From M3007 sp964484205 (GTDB taxonomy: Bacteria; Bacteroidota; Bacteroidia; Chitinophagales; Saprospiraceae), in NCBI GenBank assembly GCA_964484205.1, contig CAZAEZ010000009.1, forward strand, positions 69,314-133,313: a stretch of DNA of 64,000 nt. The letters are read 5' to 3'. Positions 61,996-64,000 of this stretch are shown here, one piece after another. A model generated the notes under the pieces. The model searched no databases and was not told where the DNA came from. It worked only from the letters and a program-made list of their open reading frames with translations. The translations under genes and the position numbers were made by a program. Positions within the stretch are counted from its first letter, which is position 1. The number at the start of each line of letters is the position of its first letter.

Positions 61996-63519
61996 CTAAT
62001 GTTCAAGTACTTGCGGCTGCTCCAAAGCACCGGAAGTCCGGGTGAAAAAATGCACGGCCAGCCCAACCACCACCGAGCTCAAAATGGCCAAGGCAGCCGC
62101 CACCGCCGGGTTGCGCACAGCGCCGGAGGTGTACGGCGTCAGGCCGCCGTAGTACACCGCAAAGTGTACCAGCACAGCTGTTACCGAGGCTGCTGCCGGC
62201 GCCGGCAGGGATTTGTTTTTTAAAAAAATGCCAAACAACACGGGCACAAAGGCAGCGGAGAAAAAGGCATACACCCCGTTTTGGGCCAATATGCCGACGC
62301 TCAGGTTGGGGTGGATCAATTGTTCGTAGCTCCAGGCTGCCGAAACCACTGCCAGGGCCACGATCACCAGTTTGTTCAAACGGGCCAACCGGCGCGCCCG
62401 TTGGTCGCCGGCGCCAAGGCGCGGCCCCGCCAGCGGGTCGATCAGGTCGTTGGTGATCGTCGTGGAAATCGATTGGATCAGGCCTTCCAGCGTGGACAAG
62501 CCCGCCGACAGCAGACCGAGAATGACCAACAAACCGGCGCCCAGCGGGAAAGCATGCACCACATAAGCCGGAATGATGCCGTCCATTTTGAGTGCCGCGC
62601 CGTCCACCGTCAGATCGGGAAAACGCAGGCGGGCGTAAAACCCGACGAAAAGCACGGCAAAAAACACCGTTTCGGCCAGGATGCCCACCAGCAGGAAGCG
62701 GTTGACATCGCGGGCGTCGCGCAGCATGAGCGAGCGGGTCACAATATGCGGCTGACAAACAATCGCCACACCTACCACGAAATTGCAGAATGCCACCTCG
62801 AAGCAGTCGCGGAACAGTGCACTCTGCGGGTTCACCGGTTGGGTAAGCACCGGATCGATTGCCGCCAGCGATGACCAAAAACCGTCGATCCCGCCCCGGA
62901 AATACACCAGCCCCGAACCCAACATGACCACCGCCACGATCAGCATCAGCACGGCCTGAATGGTGTTGGTGTACACCAGGGAGTTGGCGCCGCCAAACAT
63001 CATGTAACCAAATACAAAAGCGACGAGACAAAGCAGCACTGCCAGTTCGTTGGCTCCCAGGGCCGAAGCGATCACCTTGGTGAGGCCAACGCAAATCAGC
63101 ACGATGAAGGTGATCAGCAGGAGCGACAGCACGGCAAACCACAAGCCGAAGCCCGTGCTGGCGTAGCGCTTGCCCATCCACTGCGACAGGGTGAGCGCCT
63201 TCACCGTGGCGCCGTATTGTTGAAAACTGCGCGTGAGCACGATCAGCGACCCGACCAGCGCAATAGGCAAAATGACGCCCATTGCAAGGAAAGCACTCCA
63301 GCCGTACAGGGCCACAAAACCCGGGTTGATGATAAAGGTGGCCGCACTCGTTACCCCTGCCGCCAAAGACAGCCCAACCACTACCGGTGAAAAGCCCTGG
63401 CTGCCCACGGCATAGTCGGCCAGCGAGCGGGTGCGTCGCGCGCCGCGCACCACAAAATAGACCAGCACGGCAGCGTATGCCGCAAGTAAAAGTGCCGTTG
63501 CCAGAGTCCAGTTATTCAT
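61996..63519 (-). CDS. Sodium:solute symporter (SSS family)
   Basis: From ATG 63519 the product has 507 residues with about 13 membrane helices. SLADYAVGSQGFSPVVVGLSLAAGVTSAATFIINPGFVALYGWSAF is the SSS core start, and FGYMMFGGANSLVYTNTIQAVLM and ILGLLSAGLSTLEGLIQSISTTITNDL are conserved central segments with sodium-site serines and threonines. It is of the acetate/proline/pantothenate-permease type; the substrate cannot be told. The upstream region to 64000 contains its promoter and one partial dispersed repeat. Confidence 0.9.
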   Translation of the reverse strand: MNNWTLATALLLAAYAAVLVYFVVRGARRTRSLADYAVGSQGFSPVVVGLSLAAGVTSAATFIINPGFVALYGWSAFLAMGVILPIALVGSLIVLTRSFQQYGATVKALTLSQWMGKRYASTGFGLWFAVLSLLLITFIVLICVGLTKVIASALGANELAVLLCLVAFVFGYMMFGGANSLVYTNTIQAVLMLIVAVVMLGSGLVYFRGGIDGFWSSLAAIDPVLTQPVNPQSALFRDCFEVAFCNFVVGVAIVCQPHIVTRSLMLRDARDVNRFLLVGILAETVFFAVLFVGFYARLRFPDLTVDGAALKMDGIIPAYVVHAFPLGAGLLVILGLLSAGLSTLEGLIQSISTTITNDLIDPLAGPRLGAGDQRARRLARLNKLVIVALAVVSAAWSYEQLIHPNLSVGILAQNGVYAFFSAAFVPVLFGIFLKNKSLPAPAAASVTAVLVHFAVYYGGLTPYTSGAVRNPAVAAALAILSSVVVGLAVHFFTRTSGALEQPQVLEH

Positions 63520-64000
63520 GTGTACGGTGTCGGATTTCAAGCCGGTTTTATCCCGGATTTCCGGCTAATGTAGAACGGCCACACCCTTCGCAGCATCCTT
63601 CCCGAGCTTGTTTTGGAAAGGCGGACAGAAGTTTTCCGGGTTTGACTTTTAGCGAATTTGTACACCGCCAAACACCGGATTTCCGAAAGTTCATTTCAAA
63701 AATGAAAAAGCAAGCCGTTGAAAATCAGCCATTTTTAAAAATCTGGAAATTTCAATTTTTGAAAAATGATGTTTTGAAAACAGCCGGTTGACCGAACGAT
63801 AAAACGGAATTGGGAAATGGAGTCCGGACTTGGGCCTTACCGCTACTTTTGCCCCGGGTCTTATTAGGCTCGGGCCACTCGTCCTGTGACTATGCCTCTG
63901 TCCATTACACCCAAGTTGACTAAAATTAATCTTTTATGTCTTCCGCGTGTCAACCCCACCCCCATCCCCTCCCCCAAATGGGAGGGGGGCCTGATTTCGT
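63520..64000. other. Intergenic end of window
   Basis: No gene is supported. TACTTTTG at 63844-63851 matches the -7 consensus on the plus strand, suggesting a gene beyond the edge. A half-copy of the CACTCGTCCT repeat lies near 63876 and a partial CAACCCCACCCCCATCCCCT element runs from 63951 off the edge. Confidence 0.5.

Noticed and set aside
63387..63791. 134-aa plus-strand frame near the window end
   Set aside because: Its first part is antisense to the symporter, and the rest has no family features or promoter.

Overview
The window is a high-GC chromosomal segment of a Bacteroidota bacterium, most likely a Saprospiria-type (Haliscomenobacter/Lewinella-like) environmental lineage. The evidence is a giant secreted protein with a type IX secretion (T9SS) C-terminal sorting domain, a GldM-like protein, a carboxypeptidase-regulatory/TonB receptor, a DUF2723 protein, many lipoprotein or Sec signal peptides ending in AQ, and TAnnTTTG promoter boxes in place of sigma-70 consensus sites. 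No rRNA, tRNA, CRISPR array, phage or intact insertion sequence was seen. Placement below phylum is inference.

Layout. 1-6.8 kb: glycosyltransferase (cut by the window edge), cmk, two lipoproteins (one a metzincin-like protease), a YtxH/holin-X/coiled-coil envelope trio with a methyltransferase, and an acetyltransferase. 6.9-13.3 kb: amidohydrolase, hybrid histidine kinase plus receiver, metK, OmpH-like chaperone. 13.7-22 kb: DUF2723 membrane protein, a repeat-filled gap with a 90-bp MITE, and the 1,458-aa T9SS protein. 22.2-31.4 kb: LuxR-type regulator, vanadium-haloperoxidase-like lipoprotein, FadH-like dienoyl-CoA reductase with a flavin reductase, membrane proteins, M1 peptidase. 31.7-39.8 kb: TrpR-like regulator, TMTC-like membrane/TPR protein, ahcY, an AT-richer island with an orphan CdiA-CT-like nuclease and a candidate antisense small RNA, acetyltransferase, sigma-54 activator, coiled-coil protein. 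39.8-45.3 kb: a DnaA-box cluster, dnaB interrupted by a LAGLIDADG intein, tatA, Nif3 and zinc-ribbon proteins. 45.4-54.4 kb: two thioredoxin-fold proteins, M14 and M24 peptidases, small envelope proteins, GldM-like protein, orphan membrane-fusion protein. 54.4-64 kb: degenerate TrpF-like protein, 16-bp tandem array, acyl-CoA synthetase, KAS III-like protein with an altered catalytic triad, TonB receptor, alpha/beta hydrolase, sodium:solute symporter.

How the genes fit together. metK, ahcY and a SAM methyltransferase are parts of the methyl cycle. Acyl-CoA synthetase, KAS III-like and FadH-like enzymes point to fatty-acid metabolism. DUF2723 and TMTC-like proteins suggest envelope protein glycosylation. 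Several secreted peptidases, a TonB receptor and a symporter suggest a degradative, scavenging life.

The gaps hold at least five families of perfect inverted repeats, some nested. Most interesting are the nuclease/antisense-RNA island at about 36.2-37.0 kb, the possible replication origin beside the intein-containing dnaB, the MITE with 9-bp target duplication, and three enzyme-family proteins lacking key catalytic residues.
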